This document shows positions 26,072-35,469 of a stretch of 54,171 bases of DNA, piece by piece. The translations under genes were made by a program, and so were the position numbers. This DNA comes from Anaerobaca lacustris (lineage in GTDB: Bacteria; Planctomycetota; Phycisphaerae; Sedimentisphaerales; Anaerobacaceae): NCBI RefSeq assembly GCF_030012215.1, contig NZ_JASCXX010000031.1, positions 1-54,171 of the forward strand, given 5' to 3'. The stretch's first letter is position 1. Each line of letters begins with the position of its first letter. The notes beneath the pieces are model-generated. The model was not told the DNA's origin and ran no database searches. It saw only the letters and a program-made list of their open reading frames with translations.

Positions 26072-28966
26072 ATGTGCAGGCAACTGGTTCTGGTTCTACT
26101 CGTAGCGGCGTCGTTCTTCAGTTCGACAGGCAGCGCATACGGCCGTTTCGATCCGGCGAAGGACCCGGCCCTGCTGGGCTGGTGGTCGTTCGACGAGGGC
26201 TCGGGCACGGTAGCGGCAGACGGTTCCGGTAACGGCAACGACGGGACAGTCAACGGCGGCGCAACATGGGTGGCCGGACTCTACGGCAGCGCCCTGCAAT
26301 TCAACGGCCAGGACGCCTACGTGGGCACAGGCAAGAGCCTGCTCAACGGCCTGGCGGGTTTCACCATGGCCGGCTGGGTCAGTGCGGGAAACACCGGGGT
26401 CTATTCCAGCCTGTTCGGGCAGAACGACTTGATCGAGTTCGGGTTCACGACGGAGAACGGCGGGCAGGTGGGCACCTGGATGGCCGGCAACGGCTGGGCG
26501 TTCATCGGCGCCAATTACGGTTTCTCCTATCCATCCTGGCATCATCTGGCGCTGGCCGGCGACGCAACGCGAATCGCTCTCTACATCGACGGTCAGGAAC
26601 AGGCCAGCGACGAAGGCGGCATGACCGGCGGCACGTCCTCCTACTTCTTCAGCATCGGGGGCAACGTCTTCAACGCCACGGGCGACTGGTTCCGGGGTGA
26701 GATCGACGACGTCTGGCTTTTCAGCCGGGCGCTGACGCAGGCGGAGATTCAGGCCGTGATGAAAGGTCCGGGCGGACCCGGCATTGCCAAGGCCCCTCGG
26801 CCGGCCGATGAGGCGGCGGATGTGCCGCGCGACGTCGTGCTGGGCTGGACGACCGGCGAGTTTGCCGCGGCCCACGATGTCTACTTCGGCACGGCGTTCG
26901 ACGACGTCAATGATGCGAGCCGGGACAACCCGATGGCTATCCTGGTCAGTCAGGGCCAGACGGCCACCATCTATGACCCGCCCGGCGCGCTCGACTTCGG
27001 GCAGACGTACTACTGGCGGATCGACGAGGTCAACGCCCCGCCGGACGCCACGGTGTTCAAAGGCAACGTCTGGAGCTTCACGACCGAACCGTTTGCCTAC
27101 CCGGTAACGAACGTCATCGCCACGACGAACGGAGCCTCCGAGGAGGGAGCCGAGCCGGAGAATACCGTCAACGGCTCCGGTCTCGCCGCCAACGACACGC
27201 ACTCCATCGATGCAACCGAGATGTGGCTGGCCCGACCTGTCGGGACGGAGCCCCTGTGGATTCAGTTTGAGTTCGACCGGGTCCTCAAGATGCACGAACT
27301 GCACGTCTGGAACTACAACGTTCAGTTCGAGAGGCTCCTCGGCTTCGGCGTCAAGGCTGTCACAATCGAGTACTCCACCGACGGCACCGACTGGGCGGCG
27401 CTGGGCGATTTCGAATTGGCCCAGGCCACATCCAGAGCGGATTACGTCCACAACACAGTGATCGACCTTTCCGGCGTGGCGGCCCGATACATCCGATTCG
27501 TGGTCCACAGCGGCTACGGCACGATGGGCCAGTACGGGCTCAGTGAGGTCCGTTTCACCACCATCCCCGTGCACCCGCGAGAGCCTCAGCCGGCCGATGG
27601 AACAGTCGGGCTGGCCCCGGACACATCCCTTTCGTGGCGCGCGGGCCGGGAGGCCGCCTCACACGAGGTGCTCCTCGGCACCGATCCGGAGGCCCTCGCC
27701 CCAGCCGCAACAGTTCACGCCCCTGGGTATGCCCCGGCCGCCCTTGAGTTCGCCGGCACGTACTACTGGCAGGTCGTGGAGGTCAATCAGACCGAAGCGA
27801 TCTCCTCCTGGGCCGGCGATGTCTGGAGCTTCTCCATCCAGGAGTACGCCGTCATCGACGACTTCGAGGACTACACCGACGATCTCGATGCGGGCCAGGC
27901 CATCTTCGACACCTGGATCGACGGCTGGGTCAACGGCAGCGGCTCGACCGTTGGATATCTTGAGGCCCCGTTTGCCGAGCGAACGATCGTTTATGAAGGC
28001 AGGCAGTCTATGCCCCTGCAATACGACAACGCCGGCTCACCCTGGTATTCGCAGGCCGAGCGGACCTGGGATGCGCCTCAGGACTGGACCGGCCACGGGG
28101 CCGACGCCCTGGTCCTGCACATCCAGGGCAGAGCGCCGGCGTTCTTCGAGACGCCCGACGGCCAGATCCTTATGAACGCCATCGGCACGGACATCTGGGA
28201 TTCGGCCGACCAGTTCCGCTTCGCCTACAAGGGCCTCAGCGGCGATGGCTCCATCGTCGCCCGCGTCGACAGCCTGCTGGACTCCAACGCCTGGGCCAAG
28301 GCGGGCGTGATGATTCGCGAGACCCTCGAACCCGGCTCGAAACACGCGATGGTGGTCGTAACGCCGGCCAACGGCGTCTCCTTCCAGCGCCGCCCCACCG
28401 CGAACGCCAACAGTGAGAACTCCGATGTCGCCGGCGTGGCGGCCCCCTACTGGGTCAAGCTGACGCGGACCGGCAGCATCTTCACCGCACAGCAGTCGGC
28501 CGACGGCGTCACATGGATCGACGTGCCCGCAACGGCCTCGGTCAACATACCAATGGCGGCCGACGTCCATATCGGGCTGGCCCTGACCAGCCACGATACG
28601 GCAATCTCGACGGGGGCTGAGTTCTCCGGCGTCATGACGACGGGCAACGTCACCGGCGCGTGGCAGATCGCCGAGATCGGCGTCGCCCAGCCGCAGGGCA
28701 ACTCCGCCGAGCCGCTCTACGTCGCACTGGAAGACAGCGACGGACGAGTCAAGGTGGTCCGGCACCCGGACCCCATCGCCACGGCAAGACCCGGGTGGCG
28801 CCGATGGCGAATTCCGCTGAGCGAATTCCAGGCGGCAGGGGTCCGGGCCGACAGCATCAGGACCATGTCCATCGGCACCGGCGACCCGGAGAGCCCGGCC
28901 GTCGGCGGCAGCGGCGTGGTCTTCATCGACGACATCGGGTTCGGCAAACCCACAACGACAGACTGA
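26072..28966 (+). CDS. Giant secreted LamG / F5-8 type C protein, paralogue of 7175-10060
   Basis: From ATG 26072 (GGAAGGAG seven bases upstream) the product is 964 residues; a GTG at 26054 is rejected. It has the same layout as the protein at 7175: signal peptide, LamG (GWWSFDEGSGT, ALQFNGQDAYVG), FN3-like ([30 protein letters not shown]), discoidin-like (WIQFEFDRVLKMHELHVWNYN), second FN3-like, and the C-terminal region ([39 protein letters not shown]). The two proteins align end to end, with divergence concentrated in the LamG loops, as expected if they recognise different glycans. 85 bp separate it from the beta-helix gene, so the two are probably cotranscribed. Confidence 0.85.
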   Translation: MCRQLVLVLLVAASFFSSTGSAYGRFDPAKDPALLGWWSFDEGSGTVAADGSGNGNDGTVNGGATWVAGLYGSALQFNGQDAYVGTGKSLLNGLAGFTMAGWVSAGNTGVYSSLFGQNDLIEFGFTTENGGQVGTWMAGNGWAFIGANYGFSYPSWHHLALAGDATRIALYIDGQEQASDEGGMTGGTSSYFFSIGGNVFNATGDWFRGEIDDVWLFSRALTQAEIQAVMKGPGGPGIAKAPRPADEAADVPRDVVLGWTTGEFAAAHDVYFGTAFDDVNDASRDNPMAILVSQGQTATIYDPPGALDFGQTYYWRIDEVNAPPDATVFKGNVWSFTTEPFAYPVTNVIATTNGASEEGAEPENTVNGSGLAANDTHSIDATEMWLARPVGTEPLWIQFEFDRVLKMHELHVWNYNVQFERLLGFGVKAVTIEYSTDGTDWAALGDFELAQATSRADYVHNTVIDLSGVAARYIRFVVHSGYGTMGQYGLSEVRFTTIPVHPREPQPADGTVGLAPDTSLSWRAGREAASHEVLLGTDPEALAPAATVHAPGYAPAALEFAGTYYWQVVEVNQTEAISSWAGDVWSFSIQEYAVIDDFEDYTDDLDAGQAIFDTWIDGWVNGSGSTVGYLEAPFAERTIVYEGRQSMPLQYDNAGSPWYSQAERTWDAPQDWTGHGADALVLHIQGRAPAFFETPDGQILMNAIGTDIWDSADQFRFAYKGLSGDGSIVARVDSLLDSNAWAKAGVMIRETLEPGSKHAMVVVTPANGVSFQRRPTANANSENSDVAGVAAPYWVKLTRTGSIFTAQQSADGVTWIDVPATASVNIPMAADVHIGLALTSHDTAISTGAEFSGVMTTGNVTGAWQIAEIGVAQPQGNSAEPLYVALEDSDGRVKVVRHPDPIATARPGWRRWRIPLSEFQAAGVRADSIRTMSIGTGDPESPAVGGSGVVFIDDIGFGKPTTTD

Positions 28967-29022
28967 TCGCCGATCGGCAACCGGCACGGCCGCAATGTGG
29001 CTCGCGTACGCGCAGAATGCCG

Positions 29023-29052
29023 TTGCGTTATCCGCACCGAGGCGGGTATGAT
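29023..29052 (+). promoter_or_regulatory. Promoter of the lipid-kinase-like gene
   Basis: TTGCGT (29023-29028), 18-bp spacer, TATGAT (29047-29052). Confidence 0.45.
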
Positions 29053-29106
29053 GACCGGCCGATGAACGTGAGATAACACGGAGACAAGGAAGGACCGTGC
29101 GGATCG

Positions 29107-29976
29107 ATGAAGTTCGGCATCATCGCCAATCCGAAGTCAGGCTCGACCAGCATCGCGCGCAAGGCGGCGACGTTGCGGAAGGCGGCCGGAATCCTGGGTC
29201 GCGGCACCGTGGTGGCCGGTCTCGACACGACGTCGCGCGAGGAATTCATCCAGTGCGCCAAGGACCTGGCCGAGAAGACGGATGTCGTGATCGTCGCCGG
29301 CGGCGACGGAACCTTCTCCGACATCATCAACGCGATTGGCTCCGACGTTGTCCTGTCGTTCATGCCGTTCGGCTCGGGCTGCGCCCTGCGCTATGCGCTG
29401 GGCCTGCCGCCGCAACTGTCGCGCGTTGCCCGACAGATTCGCAACGGTCGCCAGCACGATCTCGACCTGATCCTGTGCGATGAATCCGTCAAGGCGTTCA
29501 TGGCCAGCGTGGGGCTCGAAGCGGACATCATCCATCGCCGTGAGACGCTTCAGGCCGGCGGCGTGCGAGGCCGTCAGGCCTACGCCATGGCCACAGTCGG
29601 CTCGTTCGTGGCCGACCTGGAGCGAACGGACATGACGATCACCGTCGACGACCGGACGTTCACTGTCGCCAAGGCCGTGACGGCCATCGTCACCAAGATC
29701 GCCTACTATGGCTACCACATGAAAATGGTCCCCGGCGCCGTTTTCGACGACCGACACCTTCACCTGCTGGCGATCAATTCACGCTGGACCGAACTCGTCC
29801 AGTGCCTGGCGACCGCCTTCATGGACGGCAACAAGCTCGGTCGGCACGAGACAGGCCGTCAGGTCCGAATCGAGATGCAGCGGGAAAGGCACGCACAGAT
29901 CGACGGCAATCTGTATCGCCAGGGAAAGAGATTTGACTTTCGCGTTCTTCCCAAAGCCTTGAAGATGTGGTATTAG
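29107..29976 (+). CDS. Diacylglycerol / lipid kinase family protein
   Basis: The 289-residue protein is the usual size for YegS/DgkB-type kinases. The N-terminal ANPKSG motif (7-12) and the nucleotide-binding GGDGTFSDIINAIG (65-78) define the DAGK catalytic domain. PFGSGCALRYALGL replaces the usual PxGTxNDFAR: the segment is recognisable, but the Thr and Asn are changed. The C-terminal beta domain ends with INGNLYRQGKRFDFRVLPKAL-like strands (DGNLYRQ). It should phosphorylate a lipid or sphingoid-like substrate at the inner membrane. The ribosome site is weak. An entericidin-like gene follows. Confidence 0.85.
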   Translation: MKFGIIANPKSGSTSIARKAATLRKAAGILGRGTVVAGLDTTSREEFIQCAKDLAEKTDVVIVAGGDGTFSDIINAIGSDVVLSFMPFGSGCALRYALGLPPQLSRVARQIRNGRQHDLDLILCDESVKAFMASVGLEADIIHRRETLQAGGVRGRQAYAMATVGSFVADLERTDMTITVDDRTFTVAKAVTAIVTKIAYYGYHMKMVPGAVFDDRHLHLLAINSRWTELVQCLATAFMDGNKLGRHETGRQVRIEMQRERHAQIDGNLYRQGKRFDFRVLPKALKMWY

Positions 29977-30099
29977 CTGCTTTCGGTCCGCCCCGGCCGT
30001 CGCTCCGCGCACGAACCACAGGTGGTACCGGTCGTATAGCTCTATTCAGGATTCAGGACAACGATGGATCGCACGGAAACCTATTGAGGAGTACAGGAC

Positions 30100-30240
30100 A
30101 TGCTCAGGAAGGCAGTTCTCCTGCTGGTTTTACTCGTTCTGACCGCCGCTTCGCTCGGCTGCAACACGATTCGTGGTGTGGGCAGAGACATCTCAGCCGT
30201 CGGCGACGCCCTTACGGACGCCGCGGGAGGCAAACAGTAG
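30100..30240 (+). CDS. Entericidin-like small lipoprotein
   Basis: A 46-residue product, read directly because of its size, follows GAGGAG nine bases upstream. The signal peptide MLRKAVLLLVLLVLTAASLG ends in a lipobox with Cys21. The mature peptide CNTIRGVGRDISAVGDAL closely follows the entericidin EcnA/EcnB pattern (CNT..G.G.DI...G.A). Entericidins are small membrane lipoproteins described in enterobacteria as an antidote/toxin pair; in most other bacteria they occur singly and their role is unclear, perhaps envelope stress. Only one copy is seen here, between the lipid kinase and pcm genes. Confidence 0.85.
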   Translation: MLRKAVLLLVLLVLTAASLGCNTIRGVGRDISAVGDALTDAAGGKQ

Positions 30241-30286
30241 CCGCACTTCGCCCAAAAGGCGTCCGGACAACCGATCCGCACGGCAT

Positions 30287-31156
30287 TCAATCCCGCTTCT
30301 GAACCTCGCCCGTCATCGGGACGAAGCGCACCGGCATCACGTTGAGCCGATCCAGTCGGCCCTCGGCATCCTTGGTGATGAGGATGAGGTATTGGAAGCC
30401 GGTCTCCCCCCGGACAGGAAGGATCATGCGCCCCCCTGGTTTGAGTTGTTCGATCAGCGGCGGCGGGATGCGATCGGCGGCGGCGGTGCCGATGATCGCG
30501 TCGAAGGGTCCCTTCTCGGGCCAGCCGTAGTATCCGTCGCCGGCCTTGACGAACACATTGGAGTATCCCAGTTCCTTCAGTCGCTTCGCGGCCGTCACCG
30601 CCAAAGGCTCCACGATTTCGATGGTGTAGACCCGGCGGGCGATCTCGGCGCACACCGCCGCCTGGTAGCCTGAGCCTGTCCCGATCTCCAGGACGATGGA
30701 ATTGGGGTCCAGCTTCAGGACCTCGGTCATAAAGGCCACGATGTAGGGCTGGCTGATGGTCTGCCCTTCTTCAATGGGCAAGGGATGATCCTCGTAGACG
30801 GACGGTTGGTATCGGGCCGGGACGAAGGCGTGCCGGGGCACAGCCTGCATGGCTTTGAGCGTGTTCGGGTCCTTGACGTCGCGGCTTCGAATCTGAGAAT
30901 CCACCATCCTCTGCCGCTCGACGACGCGCTCGGCGAAAGCCGGGTGGCTATGGTCGGGCCGGGTCGATTCCACCTCGTTCGGCTCGGAGGCCCTCTCCTG
31001 CTCCTGGGCGTTCGGATTCTCAGTAACCGCCAGGAAGGCCGGCTCCCGCGACGTATGGCGGACGAACCAGAGAGACAACAGAAGCACAAGGACGAAGAGC
31101 AACCCGAGATGTTCGCGCGGGCCCATTTTCCTGCGATCCATGGCAGCCATGGTCAT
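30287..31156 (-). CDS. pcm: Membrane-anchored protein-L-isoaspartate O-methyltransferase
   Basis: The product has 289 residues. An N-terminal membrane helix (LGLLFVLVLLLSLWFV, about 17-32) and a polar linker rich in Glu, Asn and Pro precede a complete Pcm domain. Visible in it are RQRMVDSQIRSRDV, MQAVPRHAFVP, GQTISQPYIVAFMTE and the SAM-binding motif VLEIGTGSGYQAAV (155-168). AGDGYYGWPEKGPFDAIIGTAAA and the closing LKPGGRMILPVR also match. It methylates isoaspartyl residues in damaged proteins so that they can be repaired. The anchor suggests it works on envelope or exported proteins, though SAM supply would then require a cytoplasmic face. The ATG at 31150 is an equally possible start. Confidence 0.88.
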   Translation of the reverse strand: MTMAAMDRRKMGPREHLGLLFVLVLLLSLWFVRHTSREPAFLAVTENPNAQEQERASEPNEVESTRPDHSHPAFAERVVERQRMVDSQIRSRDVKDPNTLKAMQAVPRHAFVPARYQPSVYEDHPLPIEEGQTISQPYIVAFMTEVLKLDPNSIVLEIGTGSGYQAAVCAEIARRVYTIEIVEPLAVTAAKRLKELGYSNVFVKAGDGYYGWPEKGPFDAIIGTAAADRIPPPLIEQLKPGGRMILPVRGETGFQYLILITKDAEGRLDRLNVMPVRFVPMTGEVQKRD

Positions 31157-31383
31157 ATCCCCCTACGGCAATCGTGCACATTGATGGATACGATGATCGC
31201 TACGCCTTTGTGCACCCATTCTACGGTCCGGTCGCACCGATTGCACGTGGAAACCAGGGACCGACCAGCCCGACGTGGCGGGGGCGAAGACAGAATGGTT
31301 GTAGCCTGCGCCCGGGCGAACGTGTACCATGTCCCGTGTGAAGGATCGTACCGCAGACTGCAAGGCAAGGAAAGGGCTGGGGC

Positions 31384-32460
31384 ATGTGGTGGAAACGGTG
31401 GATCGGACAGACGGTTGTTTTCGTCGCAGTGATGCTCCTCGTCGGAAGCTGCAACACGTCTGTCGACGATACATTCAGGGCCAGGGCCGAACGGACTATC
31501 GAATTGGACTACGCGCTGGGATCGGGCTCGACGCTGGCGGTTTCGACGACGAGCGGGTCGATCCAGGTGACGGGACGCCAGATCAGCGACGTGCACGCCG
31601 TCGCCACCATCGTCGCGCGGGGGGCAACCCGGGAACAGGCACGGGAACTGGCCGAGCAGGTGACCGTTCGATTCGAGCGGACCGACAACGGGGTTCAGAT
31701 CAAGGTTGACAGGCCCGCCCCGGCCAACCGGCGGTCGGTCAGCGTCAGCTACGAGATCACCGTTCCACGGCAGACCGATATCGACGGCGACAGCGCTTCG
31801 GGCGGCATCAGCCTGACCGACCTGATCGGCAACGTCCACGGCCGGACCGCCAGCGGATCGATCACCGCCTCAGGGATCACCGGCTCGGTGCACCTGCAAT
31901 CGGCCAGCGGATCGATCCGCTGCGAGCGGATTGACCGTGGCGATATCCACCTCGAAACCACCAGTGGCAGCGTCCGCCTGACCGATGCATCGACGATCGC
32001 GACCTGTCAGATGGGCACGGCGTCCGGACCTGTGACCGGCCAGCGCATTGAGGCCGCAAGCATCCGAATGAACTCCGGCAGCGGCGTGGTGACCGCCAAC
32101 GACGCACGAGCCGAGGTAATCAACCTCCGCTCGGCCAGCGGCAAAGTCGCCGCCAAGGACATCTCCTGCGAGAGGATTCAGGCCGAATCGACCAGTGGAG
32201 ACGTCTCCGTGGCCTTCTCGCCCGATGCGCCGGGCGATGTGGCCGCCGGCATGAAATCGGGTTCCGGCGGCGTCACCGTCGTGATGCCCAGGAGTTTCGC
32301 CGGCCAGGTGGACCTGCGGGCCACCAGCGGCTCGGTGCGGATGAGCCAACCCATCACGGTGCAAGGCAGACCAGCCAAGAATCAGATCAGCGGCACCGTC
32401 GGCAGCGGCGCGGGCAGCCTTCTCGTCCGGTCCGGCAGCGGCGCGATCCGTGTCAGATAG
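31384..32460 (+). CDS. DUF4097-like beta-ladder lipoprotein
   Basis: The product has 358 residues with a hydrophobic leader ending in VGSC; Cys23 is probably lipidated. The body from about residue 50 is a ladder of short repeats with the pattern [TS]-[SA]-[SG]-G-S-[IV] (TTSGSIQV, SASGGISL, TASGSITA, SASGSIRC, TTSGSVRL). This is characteristic of DUF4097 / DUF4098 beta-strand proteins. They form a right-handed beta stack and often sit in envelope or stress operons as putative adhesins. It is divergent from pcm across a 227-bp gap and is followed 39 bp later by the Tat-exported isomerase. Confidence 0.8.
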   Translation: MWWKRWIGQTVVFVAVMLLVGSCNTSVDDTFRARAERTIELDYALGSGSTLAVSTTSGSIQVTGRQISDVHAVATIVARGATREQARELAEQVTVRFERTDNGVQIKVDRPAPANRRSVSVSYEITVPRQTDIDGDSASGGISLTDLIGNVHGRTASGSITASGITGSVHLQSASGSIRCERIDRGDIHLETTSGSVRLTDASTIATCQMGTASGPVTGQRIEAASIRMNSGSGVVTANDARAEVINLRSASGKVAAKDISCERIQAESTSGDVSVAFSPDAPGDVAAGMKSGSGGVTVVMPRSFAGQVDLRATSGSVRMSQPITVQGRPAKNQISGTVGSGAGSLLVRSGSGAIRVR

Positions 32461-32499
32461 ACCCAACAGACGACCAGTCAACGCATGGGAGACACCACC

Positions 32500-33486
32500 A
32501 TGACCACCCCAAAGACCGCCTCATCGACAACCTTTTCGAGACGCACATTCCTCCGCTCGGCCGTGGCGACGGCGACGGCCTTCCATCTCGCCGGCGTCTC
32601 AAGCCAGGCCGCGCAGAGCGTCGGCAAGGTCAAGTTCTACAGGAATCTCGGGCACGGCCACATCGGCGTCCGGGCCAACCAGCAGCAGGCCCTCGACTAC
32701 GCCGTGAGGTACGGGTTCGAAGGCATCACGCCGAACGCGGGTGAATTCGAGAATCGCTCGGCCGATGAGATCCGCGAGTGGGTCGAAGCCATGAAGGGCA
32801 AAGGCGTTCGTTACGGCGCCGCCGGCCTGCCCGTGGAGTTCCGCCGGGACCAGGACCAGTTCGAACGCGGTCTGGCGCAACTGCCCAAGCAGGCCGCCAT
32901 CCTCAAACAACTGGGGGTCACGCGTGCGGCGACCTGGATTCTGCCCGGCCATGGGGAGCTGACCTATCTGGAGAACTTCAAGCAGCATGAGAGGCGCCTG
33001 CGCGAAGCGGCCAAGGTGCTGGACGACCACGGCATCCGGCTGGGCCTCGAATTCGTCGGGCCGCGCACCAGCCGGGCCAGGAATCGCTTCCCCTTCATCT
33101 GCGCCCAGAAGGACATGATGGAACTGGTCCATGCCATCGGCACGCCGAACGTCGGGCTGCTGATGGACAGTTGGCACTGGTATACCTCGCACGGGACCGT
33201 CGAGGAACTGCTGACGCTGTCGAACAAGGATGTCGTTCACGTCCACGTCAACGACGCCCCCGCCGGTATCCCGGTCGATGAGCAGGTCGATAACCGCCGG
33301 GCGCTGCCCGTGACGACGGGCGTGATCGACATGAAGGGATTCATCAACGCCCTGGTGAAGATCGGCTACGATGGCCCCGTCGAATGCGAACCGTTCGACC
33401 AGCAATTGCGGCAGATGGACGCGGAGGCGGCACTGCAGAAGACCGCCGACGCATTAAAGCGCACATGGAACCTGATCGACGTCTGA
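32500..33486 (+). CDS. Tat-exported sugar phosphate isomerase/epimerase-like TIM barrel
   Basis: From ATG 32500 (GGGAGA seven bases upstream) the product is 328 residues; 32485 is the weaker start. It opens with a twin-arginine signal (SRRTFLRSAVATATAF), so it is exported folded. The rest is a xylose-isomerase-like TIM barrel (AP endonuclease 2 family). Likely metal ligands are Glu in LGLEFVGPR, Asp/His in LMDSWHWY, the His pair in VHVHVND, and Glu in ECEPFD. Exported members are common in planctomycetes and act on sugars or inositols outside the cytoplasm. The exact reaction cannot be told. Confidence 0.85.
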   Translation: MTTPKTASSTTFSRRTFLRSAVATATAFHLAGVSSQAAQSVGKVKFYRNLGHGHIGVRANQQQALDYAVRYGFEGITPNAGEFENRSADEIREWVEAMKGKGVRYGAAGLPVEFRRDQDQFERGLAQLPKQAAILKQLGVTRAATWILPGHGELTYLENFKQHERRLREAAKVLDDHGIRLGLEFVGPRTSRARNRFPFICAQKDMMELVHAIGTPNVGLLMDSWHWYTSHGTVEELLTLSNKDVVHVHVNDAPAGIPVDEQVDNRRALPVTTGVIDMKGFINALVKIGYDGPVECEPFDQQLRQMDAEAALQKTADALKRTWNLIDV

Positions 33487-33528
33487 TCGCGCACGGTGCG
33501 ACAAATCGGTGCCTTGGCCGCGTGATGC

Positions 33529-34329
33529 TCAGAAAACCGGGACTATGCCACCAGCAGGCCAGCTCAGGACGAACGTGTTGTGCGGGGGCTCATCGGCTGG
33601 ATAGGCGGAAACCGTCTCAACGTGGCCGTCCACAAACGCGGCGTTGACCACCCCCGCGTTCAGGTTGCCTCGCGGGGTCCGATGGAATGTCCCGAGGCTG
33701 TCGGCCGCCCCAGAGGGCAAGGAACGCAGATTGTTGTCGTTGATCCCGGCGACATTGATGCCGGGCATCACCCACGTGTTTTCCTCGGCGAAGTATAACA
33801 CCCGTGAGGGATTCTTCACCATCGTTTCCTTGCGGAAGTTTGCGCTCGCCATCGGGGGATGGTATTGCGAGGGGACCGAACCCCAGGCGTCGCCGTTGAG
33901 ATAGGAGTTCATCACGTAGCCGTACTGCGGCTCGACGGGAATCGTCGTGCCACCGCAACGATGACAGCCCATCGTCCGGGCCACGACGTCGAAGGCCGGA
34001 CACAGGTGGATGTCCAGACCCTTTAGATACGGCCACAGCACGCCGGCCAGTTCCGGATGTCGATTGAGATTGTTGCTCTCGTCGTGCCAGTTGCAGTTGA
34101 CCCCGCCTTTGTTGTACAGCCACGTGAAGGAGTACGGAAAGTCGAAATCGTTGTCGTCGGAGTACATCCGTCCCGCCAGGGCATATTGCCGCAGGTTGGA
34201 CTTGCAGCCCATCATTCTCGCCTGCTCCCTGGCCATCTGAAGCCCCGGCATCATAATGGCCAGCAGAACAGCAATGACCGCGATCACGACCAGTAGCTCG
34301 ATCAGCGTGAATCCCGCGTTTCGCTTCAT
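33529..34329 (-). CDS. Type II secretion-like pseudopilin with H-X9-DG domain (second copy)
   Basis: The protein has 266 residues. The start at 34329 follows AAGGAG at eight bases and opens directly with the prepilin signal [20 protein letters not shown]. The frame stays open upstream to 34761, but that extension has no ribosome site and crosses the promoter. [20 protein letters not shown] continues the helix. [14 protein letters not shown] follows, and the C-terminal [15 protein letters not shown] is the H-X9-DG motif. Ile/Met substitutions distinguish it from the copy at 10284, and the bodies differ. It converges on the isomerase gene, 42 bp apart. Confidence 0.9.
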   Translation of the reverse strand: MKRNAGFTLIELLVVIAVIAVLLAIMMPGLQMAREQARMMGCKSNLRQYALAGRMYSDDNDFDFPYSFTWLYNKGGVNCNWHDESNNLNRHPELAGVLWPYLKGLDIHLCPAFDVVARTMGCHRCGGTTIPVEPQYGYVMNSYLNGDAWGSVPSQYHPPMASANFRKETMVKNPSRVLYFAEENTWVMPGINVAGINDNNLRSLPSGAADSLGTFHRTPRGNLNAGVVNAAFVDGHVETVSAYPADEPPHNTFVLSWPAGGIVPVF

Positions 34330-34416
34330 AATGGCACTCCTTATCCTGCCGACCGCGTTGCCGTTAGAAATGACAAGACACGTACCGAGATGCCCGTGTT
34401 CCCAGATACACCACCA

Positions 34417-34445
34417 ATTATCCACACTCGCGGCGACCCTGTCAA
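34417..34445 (-). promoter_or_regulatory. Strong promoter of the second pseudopilin gene
   Basis: On the minus strand: consensus TTGACA (34440-34445), 17-bp spacer, GATAAT (34417-34422). It is the best sigma-70 match in the window. Confidence 0.7.
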
Positions 34446-34603
34446 GTCGAATTGGTCCGATTCTGCGGCCGATACGCCCGTTTGCGATCCAGGCCGGCCG
34501 CGAGGAAGACACCGCATGGAAACCCGGATTGCCTGCAATCTTCCTCTGTGTCCACCGACTAACCAGACAAGTGCGAAAAGACCTTATAAAGGAGTGTTCG
34601 ATC

Positions 34604-35281
34604 ATGAGCCTGGACCATTCCCACATCACGGTACGCAAGCATTCGTTCCTGTCGAGCGCGGCCTTCGGACTCAGCGCGGTCGTCATCACGGTGGTGGTCA
34701 GCCTGACGGTGGTGCTGCTGTATGGGGTGCACTTGGCCAGCGAGAAGTCCGAGCGGGTCATCTCCCTGGCCCAGGGGGCCGTTCGGGGCCTACCCGAGCT
34801 TCGTCAGGCGTTGCCTCCGGCCCTTTCGGACATGCTCGACGACCGCCGCCAGCCGGACTACCGCCGCCAGTTGACCATCGACGCCCGGCTCGTCACCCGC
34901 CCCGGATCGCACGGCCGGGCCCAAACGGCCATCGAGATCACCAACAACGGCTCCGAGGTCGTCTCGCTCTTATCGCTGCGGGTGGTCCTGCTGGACGAGA
35001 ACGGCGGCCTGCTGACCGAATCGCAGGAATGGGCGGCCACCCCCTTCGCCGCCGACCACGACTGGCGGGGACCGATCCTGCCGGGCTCGCACCGCCGGTT
35101 CGTCTGCTCGGGCGGCCGCCTCTACGACGTGGGCCCTCTGGACAACGTCCGGCCGGAGATCGAGATCACCGAACTTCGGGTCTGGAACGGTCCGCAGAAG
35201 CAGCCGCGTCTGCCTGATGACGTGCCCGCCGAACCGACCTCCGCTTCGGCCCATGCCCTGCCGGCCGGCAACGGATTGTAG
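34604..35281 (+). CDS. Single-pass membrane protein with FxLYD-like beta domain
   Basis: From ATG 34604 (AAGGAG about nine bases upstream) the product is 225 residues. One membrane helix ([20 protein letters not shown], about 20-40) precedes a short helical linker. A beta-sandwich-like segment follows ([32 protein letters not shown]), resembling FxLYD / DUF3426-type domains. The end is Pro/Ala-rich. The function is unknown. It shares a divergent upstream region with the pseudopilin. Confidence 0.7.
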   Translation: MSLDHSHITVRKHSFLSSAAFGLSAVVITVVVSLTVVLLYGVHLASEKSERVISLAQGAVRGLPELRQALPPALSDMLDDRRQPDYRRQLTIDARLVTRPGSHGRAQTAIEITNNGSEVVSLLSLRVVLLDENGGLLTESQEWAATPFAADHDWRGPILPGSHRRFVCSGGRLYDVGPLDNVRPEIEITELRVWNGPQKQPRLPDDVPAEPTSASAHALPAGNGL

Positions 35282-35469
35282 AGACCGTAGCCGGCATCCC
35301 GCCGGCCCGACGAAATGCGCGATATTTGCGGAAAAATGTCGTCTTGGACTCATCCTCACCCTCGGTCCTGCCGATAGTGGAGAACAGCGACCGAAATGTG
35401 CGCCGTCGCTTCGGGGCCCTCGCCCCGGAGACAACGCCATAAGGCCTGCATCAGGAGAAGGGTGAAAAG

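Noticed and set aside
31460-32450. Repeated Ser-Gly-Ser coding units considered as a tandem DNA repeat
   Set aside because: The units are conserved only at protein level with irregular spacing; they are the beta-ladder of a DUF4097 protein.
34330-34761. N-terminal extension of the second pseudopilin
   Set aside because: The open frame crosses the consensus promoter at 34417-34445; prepilin signals must be at the N-terminus.
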